A stretch of DNA of 64,000 nt from Pseudomonas sediminis (GCF_002741105.1 NZ_NIQU01000001.1:558001-622000), one strand, 5' to 3'; positions 50,097 through 59,467 are shown, numbered from the stretch's first letter. A program made the numbers and translations. Notes: generated by a model from the sequence alone, not told the origin.

Positions 50097-50104
50097 TGGA
50101 GTCC

Positions 50105-50533
50105 ATGAACATGATGATCCGTAGCCCGGATGCAATCCGGGAACCTTCACTGCCCCGGATTTTATCCAGGCTACAGACCCTTGCCCTGCTCGGGGCACTC
50201 GCCCTGCTCGGCGGCTGCTCCACCTTCGGCGGCGGCTCAGGCAGCAGCGAAACCGGCAAAGCCTCCTATTACGGTGACCGCCACCACGGCCAGCGCACCG
50301 CCAGCGGCGAACGTTTCGATCAGAACGCGCTGACCGCCGCGCATCGCACCCTGCCCTTCGGCACGCGGGTACGGGTGACCAACCTGAACAACGAGCGCAG
50401 CGTGGTGTTGCGCATCAACGACCGCGGGCCCTTCGTGCGCGGTCGCGTCATCGACGTTTCCCGCGCCGCTGCCGTGCGCCTCGATATGCTGCGCGCAGGC
50501 GTGGTGCCGGTCAGGGTCGAAGCACTGGACTGA
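50105..50533 (+). CDS. RlpA-like double-psi beta-barrel lipoprotein
   Basis: 142 residues from ATG 50105, chosen because GGAG lies 5 bases before it; ATG 50096 is possible but sits in the terminator. Lipoprotein signal with lipobox ALLGGC (C38). The mature domain is RlpA-like: [19 protein letters not shown], then [12 protein letters not shown] and INDRGPF, keeping the His and Asp important in RlpA lytic transglycosylases that cut naked glycan strands. No SPOR domain, unlike septal RlpA. Oddly, residues about 6-23 are encoded by a REP-like palindrome (50121-50174), so the signal peptide was extended or rewritten by a repeat. Confidence 0.85.
   Translation: MNMMIRSPDAIREPSLPRILSRLQTLALLGALALLGGCSTFGGGSGSSETGKASYYGDRHHGQRTASGERFDQNALTAAHRTLPFGTRVRVTNLNNERSVVLRINDRGPFVRGRVIDVSRAAAVRLDMLRAGVVPVRVEALD
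50121..50174. repeat. REP-like palindrome inside the coding start of the RlpA-like gene
   Basis: GTAGCCCGGAT (50121-50131) and ATCCAGGCTAC (50164-50174) are inverted copies at 10 of 11 positions, with a second pair, ATCCGGG and CCCGGAT, inside. The GTAGCCCGGATGCAATCCGGG pattern is a common intergenic repeat in pseudomonads. Confidence 0.75.
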
Positions 50534-50624
50534 GGAACAATTGGCAACAAAATCTTTCTGGCGCATCTAGCGGCCAATAATGCCATCGCTACACTAGCCG
50601 CACTTTTTTCGGAGCTACCCTGCA

Positions 50625-51719
50625 ATGACCCTGATGACCTATGTCTACCTGATCGCCGGCCTGGTGCTGCTGGTTGCCGGCGCCGAGGTATTGGTACGCG
50701 GCGCCGCCAAGCTGGCCGCACAGTTCGGCATTCCGCCGCTGGTTATTGGCCTGACCGTGGTGGCCTTCGGCACCAGCGCGCCGGAAACGGCAGTCAGCGT
50801 GCAATCGGCCTTCAACGGCAGTGGCGATCTGGCCATCGGCAACGTGATCGGCAGCAATATCGCCAACGTCCTGCTGATTCTCGGCGTGACTGCCCTGGTC
50901 GCACCGCTGGTCGTCTCGCGCCAGCTGATCCGCCTCGACGTGCCGATCATGATCGGCGCCAGCCTGGTCACCTTTGGCCTGGCCTGGGACGGCGAACTGA
51001 GTCGCCTCGACGGCACTCTGCTGTTCGGTGGTGTGCTGGCCTACACCGGTTTCCTGATCTACAGCGCGCGCAAGGACAAGGGCGGCGATGATGACGAATT
51101 CGCCAAGGAGTTCGGTCTCGACGAAGCGCCCAAGCCCTATGCCTGGGCGATCAATCTGGGGCTGATCATCGCCGGCCTGGTGCTATTGGTGGTGGGTTCC
51201 AACTTCCTGGTCGAAGGCGCCGTACAACTGGCGCGCGCCTTGGGACTGTCGGAACTGGTCATCGGCCTGACCGTGATCGCCATCGGCACCTCACTGCCGG
51301 AGCTGGCCACCTCGATCATCGCCGCCTTTAAAGGTGAGCGCGATATCGCCGTGGGCAATATCGTCGGTAGCAACATCTTCAACCTGCTCTGCGTATTGGG
51401 CCTGGCCTCGCTGGTGTCCCCGACCGCCATTCCGGTAGCCGCTAATGCACTGGCCTTCGACTTCCCGGTGATGATCGCGGTGGCAGTGGCCTGCCTGCCG
51501 ATTTTCTTCAGCGGCTACCGTATCAACCGCTGGGAAGGTCTGCTGTTCGTGGGCTACTACGTGGCCTACACCTTCTATCTGGTGATGTTCAGCACGGGCC
51601 GCCCGCAGGCGGAAACCTTCGGTGACGCGATGATTGGCTACGCACTGCCACTTACCGCCATCACCCTGGTGATCATCGCCGGGCGCGCCTGGCACAAACA
51701 ACGCGGCGAGCAGGTGTGA
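50625..51719 (+). CDS. Calcium/sodium antiporter, CaCA family (YrbG type)
   Basis: 364 residues with about ten membrane helices in two homologous halves. The two alpha repeats are visible: VVAFGTSAPETAVSV...GNVIGSNIAN (about 46-85) and VIAIGTSLPELATSI...GNIVGSNIFN (about 220-260). It exchanges Ca2+ (or K+) for Na+ across the inner membrane. Ribosome site GGAG precedes the ATG by 9 bases. The next gene begins within a few bases of its stop. Confidence 0.92.
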   Translation: MTLMTYVYLIAGLVLLVAGAEVLVRGAAKLAAQFGIPPLVIGLTVVAFGTSAPETAVSVQSAFNGSGDLAIGNVIGSNIANVLLILGVTALVAPLVVSRQLIRLDVPIMIGASLVTFGLAWDGELSRLDGTLLFGGVLAYTGFLIYSARKDKGGDDDEFAKEFGLDEAPKPYAWAINLGLIIAGLVLLVVGSNFLVEGAVQLARALGLSELVIGLTVIAIGTSLPELATSIIAAFKGERDIAVGNIVGSNIFNLLCVLGLASLVSPTAIPVAANALAFDFPVMIAVAVACLPIFFSGYRINRWEGLLFVGYYVAYTFYLVMFSTGRPQAETFGDAMIGYALPLTAITLVIIAGRAWHKQRGEQV

Positions 51720-51721
51720 AC

Positions 51722-52108
51722 ATGAGCGAAAACCATGACCGCGGTCTGCAGGTACGTCGTGAAGTGATGGGCGATGCATTCGTCGATCGCGCCCTGAACA
51801 ATGCCACCGAGCTTACCCAGCCATTGCAGGACTTCGTCAACGAACATGCCTGGGGTGGCGTCTGGACACGCAGCGGTCTGCCACGCGCGACACGTAGCCT
51901 GATCACCCTGGCTGCGCTGACCGCGCTGAAATGTCCGCAGGAACTCAAAGGCCATGTGCGTGGCGCGCTGAACAACGGCTGCACCGTCGAGGAAATTCGC
52001 GAAACTCTGCTGCACTGCGCGGTTTACGCTGGCGTACCAGCCAGCATTGATGCCTTCCGCGCGGCGCAGGAAGTGATCGACGAGTGGCAGAACAACACCA
52101 GTTCGTAG
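51722..52108 (+). CDS. Carboxymuconolactone decarboxylase family protein
   Basis: 128 residues from ATG 51722, 2 bases after the antiporter stop. It is related to PcaC: GLQVRREVMGDAFVDRALN, then HAWGGVWTRSGLPRATRSLITLAALTAL and GCTVEEIRETLLHCAVYAGVPA. PcaC decarboxylates 4-carboxymuconolactone in the protocatechuate pathway, but no other pca gene is near, so substrate is open. It lacks the CxxC of AhpD-type peroxidase partners. Its TAG stop lies inside a copy of the GTAGGGTGCGC repeat. Confidence 0.85.
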   Translation: MSENHDRGLQVRREVMGDAFVDRALNNATELTQPLQDFVNEHAWGGVWTRSGLPRATRSLITLAALTALKCPQELKGHVRGALNNGCTVEEIRETLLHCAVYAGVPASIDAFRAAQEVIDEWQNNTSS

Positions 52109-52144
52109 GGTGTGCCGTGCGCACGCCATCGGTGCGCACCCTAC
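52105..52144. repeat. Inverted repeat element GTAGGGTGCGCCGTGCGCACC, copy 2
   Basis: Left arm GTAGGGTGTGCCGTGCGCAC (52105-52124) and right arm GGTGCGCACCCTAC (52131-52144). Same family as 19255-19309, with one changed base and a shorter right arm. It supplies the TAG stop (52106-52108) of the preceding gene. Confidence 0.75.
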
Positions 52145-52165
52145 ATTGACTGGCGACCGTTTCCT

Positions 52166-53107
52166 CTAGATCCAGCCACCCCACTGCAACAGCAACAAAC
52201 CGATGTTGGTGGCGACCACTGCCGCCAGGGTGGTGATGACGATGATCGCCGCCGCCAGCTCATGGTTGGCGCCCATAGCGCGGGCCATGACGAAGCTGGC
52301 CGCCGCCGTCGGGCTGGCGAAGTAAAGAAACAGGATCGCCAGATCCGCCCCGCGAAAGCCGAACAGCCAGGCGCCGAAGGTGCTCAGCAGCGGCAGCCAG
52401 ACCATCTTCATCATGCCCGAACCGATGGCCGTGCCACTGCTGCGGCGCAACGAGGCCAGGCTCAGGGTGCCACCGATACAGATCAACGCCAGTGGCAGGG
52501 TCATCTGCGCGAAGTATTCGGCCGAGGTCAGAAACCACTGCGGTAGAGGGATTTTCCAGTAGGCAATCGGTGCCGCCAGCAACACGCCAATGATCATCGG
52601 GTTGGTCACGATGCTGCGCGCGATGGCCTTGGCGCCTGGCTTCACGCCCGGACTGTAAATGGCCAGCACCACCGCCGAGAGCGGGTTGTAGCAAAGGATC
52701 ACCAGTGCGGCGAGCAGCGAACCGACCGACAGGCCGTAGTCGCCGTACATGCTGGTGGCCAGCGCCAGGCCAACGATGCCGTTGTTGCCGCGAAACGCGC
52801 CCTGGGTGTAGATGCCCCGATCCTCGAACGGTACCCGCCAGCTCGCCCAAGCCCAGGCGACGAAGAATGACGCCACGGTGGCCACGAAGAAGTAGGTCAG
52901 CAACTGCGGCTGCAGGGCGGCATCCAGATCGGCCTTGACCACGCCGAGAAACAGCAGAGCCGGCATGGTGCCACGAAATACCAGGCTTGAAGCGGTATCG
53001 ATGAAAGGCGTATCGATCCAGCGCAGGCGCTTGAGTACCACGCCGAGAAACAGCATGGCGAACACGGGCGCGGTGATGGCGAGGGTTTGTGCAGCGACGG
53101 CGAACAT
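52166..53107 (-). CDS. AEC-family (auxin efflux carrier-like) transporter
   Basis: 313 residues, about ten membrane helices in the AEC/Mem_trans fold, starting MFAVAAQTLAITAPVFAMLFLGVVLKRL with GNNGIVGLALA in the middle. Bacterial members export organic acids such as malate or malonate; substrate here unknown. Leftward, separated from roxR by about 140 bases. Confidence 0.88.
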   Translation of the reverse strand: MFAVAAQTLAITAPVFAMLFLGVVLKRLRWIDTPFIDTASSLVFRGTMPALLFLGVVKADLDAALQPQLLTYFFVATVASFFVAWAWASWRVPFEDRGIYTQGAFRGNNGIVGLALATSMYGDYGLSVGSLLAALVILCYNPLSAVVLAIYSPGVKPGAKAIARSIVTNPMIIGVLLAAPIAYWKIPLPQWFLTSAEYFAQMTLPLALICIGGTLSLASLRRSSGTAIGSGMMKMVWLPLLSTFGAWLFGFRGADLAILFLYFASPTAAASFVMARAMGANHELAAAIIVITTLAAVVATNIGLLLLQWGGWI

Positions 53108-53246
53108 GGCGACACCAGCAGGTTGTCTGACGACCTATGTTAGCTGGCTAAGCATTTATCCGCCACGGGCAAAAGCCGCGCCGCACCGCTGGTGGGCTGA
53201 AGCGGATCGCCGCCCGGCCCACCCTACGGACCAGGCATGCCAAGGT

Positions 53247-53807
53247 TCAGCGGCGAACCGGGCGCTTCTGCAACTTGCGCTGCAGAGTCCGGCGGTGCAT
53301 GCCCAGGGCACGGGCAGTGGCGGAGATGTTGCCTTCATGCTCGGCCAGCACGCGCTGAATGTGCTCCCACTGCAGACGGTCCACCGACATCGGATTTTCC
53401 GGCACCAGGCTATCCAGGTCGGCATGCTGAGACAGCAGCGCGGTCAGCACATCGTCGGCATCGGCCGGTTTGCACAGGTAATTGGCCGCGCCGCGCTTGA
53501 TCGCCTCGACGGCGGTGGCGATGCTCGAATACCCGGTGAGGATCACGACGCGCATCTCCGCGTCCAGCTCCAGCAGCTTGGGCAGCAGCACCAAACCGGA
53601 ATCGCCCTCCATCTTCAGGTCGACCACGGCGTAATCCGGCAGGTCGTCCTTGGCCAGCGCCAGGCCTTCTTCGGCGCTGGAGGCGGTGGATACGCGCAAA
53701 CCGCGGCGGCTCATGGCGCGCGCCATCACGCGGGTAAAGGTGGGGTCGTCGTCGACCAGGAGCAGATGGGGTTGCTCTTCACCTTCGAACAGGGACTCGT
53801 CGCTCAT
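53247..53807 (-). CDS. roxR: Redox response regulator RoxR (RegA/PrrA family)
   Basis: 186 residues. Receiver domain with phospho-acceptor D63 (YAVVDLKMEGDSG) and acidic pocket DDD at 19-21; the C-terminal Fis-type helix-turn-helix ends EGNISATARALGMHRRTLQRKLQKR, the hallmark of RegA/PrrA/ActR regulators. In pseudomonads RoxR controls terminal oxidases and other respiration genes in response to redox state. 15 bases downstream of roxS in one operon. Confidence 0.95.
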   Translation of the reverse strand: MSDESLFEGEEQPHLLLVDDDPTFTRVMARAMSRRGLRVSTASSAEEGLALAKDDLPDYAVVDLKMEGDSGLVLLPKLLELDAEMRVVILTGYSSIATAVEAIKRGAANYLCKPADADDVLTALLSQHADLDSLVPENPMSVDRLQWEHIQRVLAEHEGNISATARALGMHRRTLQRKLQKRPVRR

Positions 53808-53822
53808 GCTGGGTATTCCTTG

Positions 53823-55076
53823 TCAGGCCGCGCCATAGGCTCGCGGCAACTTCAATTCGGTGAGGGTGCCGCCTTCTTCATGGTTATACAACTTAACCGT
53901 CCCACCGGCACGCGTCACACTGGCCTGGCTGAGGAACAGTCCAAGACCGAAGCCCTTGCCCTTGGTGGTGAAGAAGGGGCGACCAAGCTGCTCGGCGATG
54001 GCCAGCGGTACGCCGGCACCATGATCGCGAATGCTCAGGCGCAGCCACTGATGATCCCAGTCCAGGCGGATATCGAGCTTGTCCGGGCAGGCATCGGCAG
54101 CGTTGTTGAGCAGGTTGAGCAGCGCCTGAGTGAGATCGGCCGGTGGCATGATGCGCGGCGGCGTACCACGGCCCAGGCACTGATAGCGGTAGCTGGCTTC
54201 CGGGCGCATCAGGTGCCAGCGATTGAGGGTGGTTTCCAACCATTCGACACAGGACTGCTCGACCACTGCCTGACGCCGATCATTCTCGGCAGCACGCACC
54301 AGTTGCTGCAGGGTGTACTTGCACAATTTGACCTGCTCTTGCAGTAAAGCCAGGTCGTCCTGCAGCGCCGGCTTGTCACGGTATTCCTGGCGCAGTTCCT
54401 TGAGCAGCACGCTCATAGTGCCCAGCGGCGTACCCAGCTCATGCGCGGCGCCAGCGGCCTGAGTGGCCACGGCCAGCAGTTGCTGGTCGCGCAGACTTTC
54501 CTCGCGGCGTTCGGCGCGCAACTCGTCCTGGCGGCGCAGTTCCTCGGCCATCTTGGCAACGAAGAACGTGATCAACGCGGCAGACAGGGCAAAACTCAGC
54601 CACATGCCATAGACCAACAGGCTCTCGCGCGCCGCCGGCAACTCGAGTGGATGCGTCCACACCAGCAGCAATGTGTAGCCGGCCAGCGCCATACCGGCCA
54701 GGACGATGGTGAACATCCACGGCAGCGTTGCGGCGGCAATGGTCAGTGGCACCAGGTAATAGGACACGAAGGGGTTGGTCGAACCGCCCGAGTAATACAG
54801 CAGCACGCTGTGGATGATCAGGTCGCAGCCCAGCTGCACGGCGTACTCGACCTCGGTCACCGGCCAGGGGCCGCGCAAGCGCAAGGCCGTGCCCAGGCAC
54901 AACAGCAGAGAAACGCCGAGGGTGACCGACAATTGCAACCAGGGTAGCGGTAGCATGCCCGACTTGTAGGCGAGACCGACCGAGCCCGCCTGAGCTGCCA
55001 GTACCAGAATACGGATAAGGGTCAGACGCCAGAGATTCTGGCGACTGGCGGACAATAACTGCACGGGTTCGAGCAT
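53823..55076 (-). CDS. roxS: Redox sensor histidine kinase RoxS (RegB/PrrB family)
   Basis: 417 residues. Six membrane helices with the quinone-binding motif GGSTNPF at 97-103, the H-box AGAAHELGTPLGT with H212, and a cysteine at 252 (QEQVKLCKYT), exactly 40 residues after the histidine, as for the redox-active Cys265 of Rhodobacter RegB. HATPase motifs include LLNNAADACPD, DHGAGVP and GKGFGLGLFLS. It should sense the ubiquinone pool and cytoplasmic redox state and phosphorylate RoxR. Confidence 0.95.
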   Translation of the reverse strand: MLEPVQLLSASRQNLWRLTLIRILVLAAQAGSVGLAYKSGMLPLPWLQLSVTLGVSLLLCLGTALRLRGPWPVTEVEYAVQLGCDLIIHSVLLYYSGGSTNPFVSYYLVPLTIAAATLPWMFTIVLAGMALAGYTLLLVWTHPLELPAARESLLVYGMWLSFALSAALITFFVAKMAEELRRQDELRAERREESLRDQQLLAVATQAAGAAHELGTPLGTMSVLLKELRQEYRDKPALQDDLALLQEQVKLCKYTLQQLVRAAENDRRQAVVEQSCVEWLETTLNRWHLMRPEASYRYQCLGRGTPPRIMPPADLTQALLNLLNNAADACPDKLDIRLDWDHQWLRLSIRDHGAGVPLAIAEQLGRPFFTTKGKGFGLGLFLSQASVTRAGGTVKLYNHEEGGTLTELKLPRAYGAA

Positions 55077-55273
55077 GAAAACTCCCTTGACTGGGAGCGA
55101 GTATAACCAAGCCCGACGCGGCCTTCCGCCGCTGCGGCAACCGGACGCACACTTCGCAGCTGCCCGCTCGGTGGGCAGGATGAAAAAAATTGCACGGCAT
55201 TAACCCGGATCACGACTCGCCTTCGTCTAACCTCGGGAAACGGCCACAAGGCCATCGAAAAAGGAACCGCACC

Positions 55274-55987
55274 ATGCGCACCATGACCCGTATCGCCACC
55301 GCCCTCGCCCTCACCGCCGCCAGCCTGGCCAGCACCGGTCTGCTGGCCGCCGAGGCGCGTTACAACCAGATCGCCCTGCGCGCCGAGGTCAATCAGGAAG
55401 TGGCGCACGATCTGATGCACGTCACCCTCTATACCGAAGCGCAGCACAGCGACCCGGCCAAACTGGCCGCCGAGATCACCACCACCCTCAACAAGACGCT
55501 GGAGCAGGTGCGTCAGGTCAAGGGCGTGGCGGTCAAACTTGGCAGCCGCAACAGCTACCCGGTGTATGACGACAAGGGCCAGAAGATCACCGCCTGGCGC
55601 GAGCGCGCCGAGGTGCGCCTAGAAAGCGCTGACTTCGCCCGCTTGTCCACCCTCACCGGTGAATTGCTGCAATCGATGAAGATGGCCGGCATGGATTTCA
55701 GCATCGCCACCGACACCCGCAAAACCCGTGAAGATGCCATGCTCAAAGACGCCGTGAATGCCTTCAAGGCGCGCGCGCAACTGGCCACCGAAGCGCTTGG
55801 CGGCAAGGGCTACAAACTGGTCAGCCTGAACCTCAACACCGGTGGCTTCCAGCCGCCAATGGCCATGCGCAACTTCGAAGCCAAGGGCATGGCGATGATG
55901 GACTCAGCCCCCACACCGCAAATCGAAGCCGGCACCAGCCAGGTCACGGTCAGCGCCGATGGCGTCATCGAAGTGCAGATGCCCTGA
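55274..55987 (+). CDS. Periplasmic SIMPL-domain protein (DUF541)
   Basis: 237 residues from ATG 55274, preceded by AAGGAACCGCACC. Signal peptide to about residue 26 (TGLLAAEA). SIMPL domain over the rest, with VKLGSRNSYPVYDDKGQKITAWRERAEVRLES and FKARAQLATEALGGKGYKLVSLNLNT typical of the family. Relatives include E. coli YggE (oxidative stress) and Brucella BP26; biochemical function unknown. Divergent from roxS. It matches, in position, a gene next to roxSR and the dpp locus in PAO1. Confidence 0.88.
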   Translation: MRTMTRIATALALTAASLASTGLLAAEARYNQIALRAEVNQEVAHDLMHVTLYTEAQHSDPAKLAAEITTTLNKTLEQVRQVKGVAVKLGSRNSYPVYDDKGQKITAWRERAEVRLESADFARLSTLTGELLQSMKMAGMDFSIATDTRKTREDAMLKDAVNAFKARAQLATEALGGKGYKLVSLNLNTGGFQPPMAMRNFEAKGMAMMDSAPTPQIEAGTSQVTVSADGVIEVQMP

Positions 55988-56009
55988 ACCACGCTCCGCA
56001 ACAAAGCAG

Positions 56010-56037
56010 CGCCGTTATCGCCAGATAACGGCGTTTT
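56010..56037 (+). terminator. Terminator of the SIMPL-domain gene
   Basis: CGCCGTTATC, loop GCCA, GATAACGGCG (56010-56033), then TTTT. Confidence 0.85.
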
Positions 56038-56212
56038 GCCATCTTTTCTCTGCAACTTTTTCATAAATGCGACAGCAAATTACAGCGCTGTAGCGCTAAC
56101 CATTTTCCACACGGAGCCCCTCTTGCCTCAGGCACAAGGCCTGCATAGTTTCGTTGGTGGTTTCTACAAGAGACTCCTCAAGGACCACAACCACAACAAC
56201 GATGAGGTCAAG

Positions 56213-57811
56213 ATGCGCAAGAACGCCGTTATCCAGGCTTTACTTACCGCTGGGCTGATCGCCAGCGCCCCCCTCGCCAGCGCCGCCAACCTGGTGTTCT
56301 GTTCCGAAGGTAGCCCGGCCGGTTTCGACCCAGGCCTGTACACCACCGGAACCGATTTCGACGCCGCCGCGGAAACCATCTTCAACCGCCTGACCCAGTT
56401 CGAGCGCGGCGGCACCAAGGTCGAGCCCGGCCTGGCGCAAAGCTGGGAAGTGTCCGACGACGGCCTGACCTACACCTTCAAGCTGCGCCCCGGGGTGAAA
56501 TTCCACACCACCGAGTACTTCAAGCCCAGCCGCGAGTTCAATGCCGACGACGTGCTATTCACCTTTGGCCGCATGCTCGACAAGGACCACCCGTTCCGCA
56601 AGGCGTACCCCACCGAGTTTCCCTACTTCACCGACATGGGCATGGACAGCAACATCGCCAAGCTGGAGAAGCTCGACGACATGACCGTGCGCATCACCCT
56701 CAACGAAGTGGACGCCGCCTTCGTGCAGAACCTGGCGATGAGCTTTGCCTCGATCCAGTCCGCCGAGTACGCCGACCAGTTGCTCAAAGCTGGCAAGGCA
56801 GCTGACATCAACCAGAAACCCATCGGCACCGGCCCCTTCGTGTTCAGCCGCTACCAGAAAGATGCGGTGATCCGTTACAAGGGTAATCAGGACTACTGGA
56901 AGCCCGAGGATGTGAAGGTCGATAACCTGATCTTCGCCATCAATACCGACTCGTCGGTGCGCATGCAGAAACTGCGTGCCGGCGAATGCCATGTCACCCT
57001 GTTCCCCCGCCCGGCCGACATCGCCTCGCTGCAGCAGGACGCCAAGCTGAAGATGCCCGAGCAGGCCGGCTTCAACGTCGGCTACATCGCCTACAACGTT
57101 ACCCACCCACCGTTCGACAAACTGGAAGTGCGCCAGGCGCTGGATATGGCGGTAAACAAGCAGGCGATTCTCGACGCCGTTTACCAGAATGCCGGGCAGC
57201 TCGCGGTCAACGGCATGCCGCCGACCCAGTGGTCGTATAACGAAGACATCAAGGACCCGGCCTTCGATCCGAAAAAAGCCAAGGAGCTGCTCACAGCTGC
57301 AGGCGTCAAGGAAGGTACCGAGATCACCTTGTGGGCCATGCCGGTACAGCGCCCGTACAACCCCAACGCCAAGCAGATCGCCGAGATCCTGCAGGCCGAC
57401 TGGGCCAAGATCGGCATCAAGGCACGCATCGTCACCTACGAATGGGGCGAATATCTCAAGCGCGCCAAGGCCGGCGAGCACGACGCCATGCTGATTGGCT
57501 GGAGCGGCGACAACGGTGATCCCGACAACTGGCTCGGCACCCTTTATGGCTGCGACGCGGTCGACGGCAACAACTTCTCCAAATGGTGCTTCGAGGACTA
57601 CGACAAGCTGGTCAAGGCCGCCAAACGCACCACCGACGTAGCCGAACGCACCGAGCTGTACAAACAGGCGCAGGTGATCCTCAAGCGCGAGGTGCCGATC
57701 ACTCCGCTGGCCCACTCCACCGTGTACCAGCCGATGCGCAAGGAAGTGCAGGACTTCCGTATCAGCCCGTTCGGCATCAACTCGTTCTATGGTGTAGGTA
57801 TCGGCAAGTAA
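56213..57811 (+). CDS. dppA1: Dipeptide ABC transporter substrate-binding protein, copy 1
   Basis: 532 residues from ATG 56213 (MRKNAVIQALLTAGLIASAPLASA signal, cleavage before ANLVFCSEG). SBP family 5 (DppA/OppA) with YTTGTDFDAAAETIFNRLTQFERGGT and the GWSGDNGDPDNWLGTLYGCDAVDGNNFSKWC region, whose paired cysteines form a disulfide in DppA. It binds di/tripeptides in the periplasm for the DppBCDF transporter. By eye it is very close (well over 70% identity) to copy 3 at 61677. Its upstream region lacks the PsdR-like operators seen at 60810 and 61537. Confidence 0.93.
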   Translation: MRKNAVIQALLTAGLIASAPLASAANLVFCSEGSPAGFDPGLYTTGTDFDAAAETIFNRLTQFERGGTKVEPGLAQSWEVSDDGLTYTFKLRPGVKFHTTEYFKPSREFNADDVLFTFGRMLDKDHPFRKAYPTEFPYFTDMGMDSNIAKLEKLDDMTVRITLNEVDAAFVQNLAMSFASIQSAEYADQLLKAGKAADINQKPIGTGPFVFSRYQKDAVIRYKGNQDYWKPEDVKVDNLIFAINTDSSVRMQKLRAGECHVTLFPRPADIASLQQDAKLKMPEQAGFNVGYIAYNVTHPPFDKLEVRQALDMAVNKQAILDAVYQNAGQLAVNGMPPTQWSYNEDIKDPAFDPKKAKELLTAAGVKEGTEITLWAMPVQRPYNPNAKQIAEILQADWAKIGIKARIVTYEWGEYLKRAKAGEHDAMLIGWSGDNGDPDNWLGTLYGCDAVDGNNFSKWCFEDYDKLVKAAKRTTDVAERTELYKQAQVILKREVPITPLAHSTVYQPMRKEVQDFRISPFGINSFYGVGIGK

Positions 57812-57871
57812 CAATCTGCATCGGCGCCCTTGAAGGGGCGCCGATTGCAGGACGTTCAACCAGGAGCCAGC

Positions 57872-59467
57872 ATGCCTACCTTTCCCCTTCTGCGCGGCAG
57901 TCTGCTGTTTGTCGCGCTGCTCGCCGCTCAGGCCCAGGCGGCCAACCTGGTGGTCTGCAGCGAAGCCAGCCCGGAAGGGTTCGACATCGTTCAATACACA
58001 GCAGCCACTACCGCCGATGCAACGGCGGAAACCCTGTTCGAACGCTTGGTGGACTTCGCCCCCGGCAGTACCGAAATCGTCCCGGCATTGGCAGAAAGCT
58101 GGGAAATAGCCGATGACGGTCTGAGCTACACCTTCACCCTGCGCCAGGGAGTGAAATTCCATGCTAACCAGGGCTTCAGCCCGACTCGCGAGCTCAATGC
58201 CGATGATGTGCTATGGAGTTTCCAGCGCCAGCTCGACCCGGCACATCCCTGGCACAAGCTGTCGCTGCGTGGTTTTCCCTATGCCGAGGCCATGGGCCTG
58301 GCGCAGCTGATCGAGCGCATCGACAAGCTCGACGAGCATCGCGTGCGCTTCGTTCTCAAACACCCGGAAGCGCCCTTCCTGGCCAACCTGGCCATGGGCT
58401 TCGCCTCGATCTATTCGGCCGAGTATGCCGAGCACCTGCTCGCAACGAACACCTCCGAACGCCTGAATAATGCCCCCATCGGCACCGGGCCTTTCGTGTT
58501 CGAGCGCTATGCCAAGGACGCCCAGGTACGCTTTCGCGGCAACCCGGATTACTGGAATGGCGCACCGCAGGTCGAGCGCCTGATACTGGCCATCACCCCC
58601 GAGCCCAACGTGCGCCAGCAAAGGCTAAAGGCCGGCGACTGCCAGATCACCCTGTTCCCACGCCCAGTCGACATCCCGGCCATGAAGGCCGACCCGAAAC
58701 TGCAGGTGCTGGAGCTGGATTCGCTGCTCACCGCCTATATCGGCATCAACACCCGTCATCCACCGCTGGACGACGTGCGCGTGCGCCAGGCGCTGAACCT
58801 GGCCTTCGACAAGGCAGCCTACATTCGCGCGCAGTATGGCGAAGGCAATGCCACTCCGGCCGTGGCGCCCTACCCGGCTACCCTGTGGGGCCACGACGAC
58901 ACGCTGCAGGACTGGCCACACGATCCCGAACGCGCCCGCCAGTTGCTGGCCGAGGCCGGTCATGCTGACGGCTTCGCCCTGTCGATCTGGACCCGCCCCG
59001 GTGGCGGGCCAACCAATCCAAACCCGGGTATCGGCGCACAGATGCTGCAGGCCGATCTCGCCGCCATCGGCATTCGCAGCGATATTCGCGTGTTCGAGTG
59101 GGGCGAGCTGATCAAGCGCGCCAAGAACGGTGAGCACGACCTGGTATTCATGGGCTGGGCCGGTGACAACGGTGACCCGGACAACTTCCTCACCCCCAAC
59201 CTGTCCTGCGCCGCGGCCGAGAGTGGCGAGAACCAGGCCGGGTGGTGCGACAAGACCTTCGATGCCCTGATCACCCAGGCACGCCGCGAACCCGAGCAAA
59301 GCAAACGCGCCGCGCTGTATCGCCAGGCCCTGACGATCTTCCATGAGCAGGCGCCGTGGATCGCCCTGGCCCACCCGAAACAGTTCGCAGCGTTGCGCAA
59401 GGGCGTCGAAGGCTTCGTACTCAGCCCGATGGGCTCGAACAACTTTTCCAAGGTGAGCGTGCCATGA
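57872..59467 (+). CDS. dppA2: Dipeptide ABC transporter substrate-binding protein, copy 2 (divergent)
   Basis: 531 residues from ATG 57872 (AGGAGCC just upstream; signal MPTFPLLRGSLLFVALLAAQAQA). SBP family 5 but clearly more distant than copies 1 and 3: FLTPNLSCAAAESGENQAGWC replaces the LGTLYGC...FSKWC segment, keeping the two cysteines. It starts 60 bases after copy 1 and is probably cotranscribed, giving the same permease another substrate range. Confidence 0.92.
   Translation: MPTFPLLRGSLLFVALLAAQAQAANLVVCSEASPEGFDIVQYTAATTADATAETLFERLVDFAPGSTEIVPALAESWEIADDGLSYTFTLRQGVKFHANQGFSPTRELNADDVLWSFQRQLDPAHPWHKLSLRGFPYAEAMGLAQLIERIDKLDEHRVRFVLKHPEAPFLANLAMGFASIYSAEYAEHLLATNTSERLNNAPIGTGPFVFERYAKDAQVRFRGNPDYWNGAPQVERLILAITPEPNVRQQRLKAGDCQITLFPRPVDIPAMKADPKLQVLELDSLLTAYIGINTRHPPLDDVRVRQALNLAFDKAAYIRAQYGEGNATPAVAPYPATLWGHDDTLQDWPHDPERARQLLAEAGHADGFALSIWTRPGGGPTNPNPGIGAQMLQADLAAIGIRSDIRVFEWGELIKRAKNGEHDLVFMGWAGDNGDPDNFLTPNLSCAAAESGENQAGWCDKTFDALITQARREPEQSKRAALYRQALTIFHEQAPWIALAHPKQFAALRKGVEGFVLSPMGSNNFSKVSVP

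Noticed and set aside
56041..56212. PsdR-like operator upstream of dppA copy 1
   Set aside because: Only a short GCAACTT fragment (56051-56058 region) resembles half a site; there is no ACTTAA arm or TTGACC box, so the match is too weak.
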